From the NCBI GenBank assembly GCA_003445835.1, contig DMCI01000148.1, positions 1 through 8,607 of the forward strand: a DNA stretch of 8,607 bases. Direction: 5' to 3'. Positions 7,159 through 8,607 of this stretch are shown here, piece by piece. The notes under the pieces are model-generated. The model saw only the letters and a list, made by a program, of their open reading frames with translations, searched no databases and was not told the origin of the DNA. The stretch is from Clostridiales bacterium. GTDB lineage: Bacteria; Bacillota; Clostridia; Christensenellales; CAG-1252. A program made the position numbers and the translations under genes. Within the stretch, counting starts at the first letter, position 1. Every line of letters begins with the position of its first letter.

Positions 7159-7416
7159 ATGGCGGGAGAATATGAAAGTTTAATTGATAATTCCTCCAAG
7201 AGATTTGTTGGGCTGAAGCAGGTCTTGCGGGGTATTACAGACGGCACGGTATGGTGTGTAATAGTGTCGTCCGACTGTGAAGAATTTATCAAAACGAAGC
7301 TTCGCAACGAAGCGCGCGGCAAGGGTGTCGAGTTCAAAAAGGGGCCGGAAATGACGGCTCTCGGCAGGAAGGTAGGCATCGACGTCGGCGCGGCGGTCGT
7401 CGGGCTCGTCAGATAA
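7159..7416 (+). CDS. L7Ae/L30e-family ribosomal protein, YbxF-like (putative K-turn RNA binder)
   Basis: Small protein of 85 residues of the L7Ae/L30e/S12e/Gadd45 family, closest by eye to Bacillus YbxF. Members bind kink-turn RNA. Two conserved segments are visible: VGLKQVLRGITDGTV (17-31), with the GxKQ and G(I/A)xxG residues of the RNA-binding face, and MTALGRKVGIDVGAAVVGL (65-83), matching the C-terminal LGxxxGIxVGAA signature. The start is fixed by GGAGGG five bases upstream. YbxF-like genes commonly sit between rpoC and rpsL in Bacillota; here the rpsL side is kept, but tsaD and a promoter occupy the upstream side. The role in bacteria is not well settled, since YbxF binds K-turns in vitro and is not essential in Bacillus. 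The stop codon is followed by a structured leader before rpsL, a possible but unproven target of this protein. Confidence 0.88.
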   Translation: MAGEYESLIDNSSKRFVGLKQVLRGITDGTVWCVIVSSDCEEFIKTKLRNEARGKGVEFKKGPEMTALGRKVGIDVGAAVVGLVR

Positions 7417-7531
7417 AAGCAGTCGATTCGGAGGAAACTCCGGGGTTATGCAGGCTGCGCCTTCGGGCGCAAACAGCGCAGAGTTCCAAGGGTTGACGGA
7501 ACGAAGCGCAAGACTATAAGGAGGTCAGTAT
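7417..7531 (+). promoter_or_regulatory. Structured RNA leader between the L7Ae-like gene and rpsL
   Basis: This 115-base spacer is dense in inverted repeats. Stem 1 is CGGAG (7429-7433), a GAAA tetraloop, then CTCCG (7438-7442). Stem 2 is TGCGCC (7456-7461), a TTCG tetraloop, then GGCGCA (7466-7471); it can extend with GC/GC across a bulge, or alternatively pair GCTG (7454-7457) with CAGC (7474-7477). Stem 3 pairs GTTCC (7483-7487) with GGAAC (7498-7502). Below stem 3 is a symmetric AGA/GAA internal loop able to form tandem sheared G-A pairs, then GCGC (7476-7479) with GCGC (7506-7509), which partly competes with stem 2. AGTC (7421-7424) can pair with GACT (7512-7515) and close the whole as a multibranch domain. 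CTCC of stem 1 could alternatively pair with the rpsL Shine-Dalgarno AAGGAGG (7518-7524). No T-run follows any stem, so it is not an intrinsic terminator. Pairing is read by eye; function is inferred. Confidence 0.55.
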
Positions 7532-7903
7532 ATGCCAACAATCAATCAGTTAATTAGGCACGGTAGAGAGAAGCAGGAGTCCAAGACTCTGGCTCCTATC
7601 CTGCAGAGCTGCCCGCAACGTCGCGGCGTTTGCCTGTCGGTCACTACCACTACGCCTAAGAAGCCGAACTCCGCTATGCGTAAGATCGCGAGGGTGCGCC
7701 TCTCCAACGGCATGGAAGGTACCGTGTATATTCCCGGTATCGGCCACAACCTGCAGGAGCACAGCGTCGTGTTGATCCGCGGCGGCAGAGTGAAGGACTT
7801 ACCTGGTGTTAGGTATCATATCGTGCGTGGTGCGCTCGATACTGCCGGCGTTGCAAAGCGCAAGCAGGCTCGTAGTAAGTACGGCGCAAAGAAGTCCAAG
7901 TAA
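7532..7903 (+). CDS. rpsL: 30S ribosomal protein S12
   Basis: S12 sits at the decoding centre of the small subunit and takes part in tRNA selection. The 123 residues are complete and typical. They begin [12 protein letters not shown] and carry CPQRRGVC (27-34), [10 protein letters not shown] (39-48), [20 protein letters not shown] (71-90) and [10 protein letters not shown] (91-100). Lys43 and Lys88, the residues most often changed in streptomycin-resistant mutants, are both wild type, as is Pro91. A very strong Shine-Dalgarno, AAGGAGG, lies seven bases before the ATG, at the end of a hairpin-rich leader. The gene is followed after 51 bases by rpsG. Leucine codons lean to CTG, unlike the CTT/TTG habit of the secA block, which fits high expression. 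Identification is unambiguous. Confidence 0.99.
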   Translation: MPTINQLIRHGREKQESKTLAPILQSCPQRRGVCLSVTTTTPKKPNSAMRKIARVRLSNGMEGTVYIPGIGHNLQEHSVVLIRGGRVKDLPGVRYHIVRGALDTAGVAKRKQARSKYGAKKSK

Positions 7904-7948
7904 TACCTAAAGTAATACAACGATTAAGATTAATATATAAGGAGATAA

Positions 7949-8425
<477 letters not shown>

Positions 8426-8434
8426 GATAAATAA

Positions 8435-8607
8435 ATGAGAGATACTGCGATTGAAAAAACCAGAAATATAGGCATCATGGCGCACATCGACGCCGGCAAA
8501 ACCACGACGTCCGAGCGTATCTTGTACTATACCGGCAAGACGCGTAAGATCGGCGAAGTGCACGACGGCGGCGCAACCATGGACTGGATGGAGCAGGAGC
8601 AGGAGCG
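8435..8607 (+). CDS. fusA: Elongation factor G, N-terminal fragment (3' end outside window)
   Basis: GTPase that moves tRNAs and mRNA through the ribosome after peptide bond formation and helps recycle ribosomes. Only the first 57 codons lie in the window, with two bases of the next codon. The fragment begins [20 protein letters not shown] and has the G1/P-loop AHIDAGKT at 16-23, then ERILYYTG and [10 protein letters not shown], all diagnostic of EF-G. A modest Shine-Dalgarno, AGGA (8424-8427), overlaps the rpsG stop and sits seven bases from the ATG, so expression is likely coupled to rpsG. A tetracycline-resistance ribosomal protection protein of the TetM type is excluded by the sequence after the P-loop and by position in the str operon. 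Confidence 0.97.
   Translation, partial: MRDTAIEKTRNIGIMAHIDAGKTTTSERILYYTGKTRKIGEVHDGGATMDWMEQEQE

Noticed and set aside
7431..7446. GAGGAAACTCCGGGGT resembles the conserved GAGGAAAGTCCGGGCT block of bacterial RNase P RNA
   Set aside because: Fourteen of 16 bases match, but only about 85 bases remain before rpsL, too little for RNase P RNA, and the other conserved blocks are absent. The bases are better explained as the GAAA-capped stem 1. A rnpB covariance-model search would settle it.
7456..7471. TTCG hairpin as an attenuator terminator before rpsL
   Set aside because: The stem is strong but is followed by AAACAGCGC, not a T-run.
7476..7509. Classical kink-turn as a target for the L7Ae-like protein
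   Set aside because: Tandem G-A pairs can form, but the loop is a symmetric three-by-three with no three-base bulge on either strand, so it does not meet the K-turn consensus in the pairing I can draw.
8435..8607. Ribosomal protection tetracycline-resistance gene (TetM-like)
   Set aside because: The sequence after the P-loop ([18 protein letters not shown]) is that of EF-G, and the position after rpsG is the normal fusA locus.

Overview
The window reads as an ordinary housekeeping stretch of a Gram-positive, Clostridia-like (Bacillota) chromosome. The main evidence is gene order. A recD2-comF-secA-prfB run and a YbxF-like L7Ae gene immediately before rpsL-rpsG-fusA are both arrangements I associate with that phylum. 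The protein sequences are full length and intact. GC content is moderate to high by eye, but the gaps before secA and before the L7Ae gene are AT-rich. I see no mobile element, CRISPR array, tRNA or rRNA. The lineage cannot be named below phylum or class from sequence alone; an uncultured gut-type clostridial genome is a guess.

Layout, all on the + strand. Positions 1-1449 hold the C-terminal two thirds of a RecD2-type helicase, cut by the window edge, and it overlaps comF (1439-2185) by 11 bases. A 62-base AT-rich gap with a candidate promoter leads to secA (2248-4872), prfB (4874-5971) and tsaD (5973-7010), joined by identical 1-base junctions (TAATATG). A 148-base gap carries a very good promoter with an A/T-rich upstream element. 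It drives an L7Ae/YbxF-like gene (7159-7416), a 115-base hairpin-rich leader, rpsL (7532-7903), rpsG (7955-8425) and the first 173 bases of fusA (from 8435).

Functionally, the first block mixes DNA repair (RecD2), DNA uptake or an unassigned PRTase role (ComF), protein export (SecA), translation termination (RF2) and tRNA t6A modification (TsaD). The second block is the str operon, which makes the ribosomal decoding-site proteins and the translocase. Here it appears to start from its own promoter rather than following rpoB-rpoC.

I found no convincing undescribed multi-gene system. The observations most worth checking are (1) the structured leader between the L7Ae-like gene and rpsL, (2) a prfB gene that has lost the usual programmed frameshift but keeps a recognisable CTTTG-GAC relic at exactly codons 25-26, and (3) the separation of the str operon from rpoBC and the absence of hpf between comF and secA.
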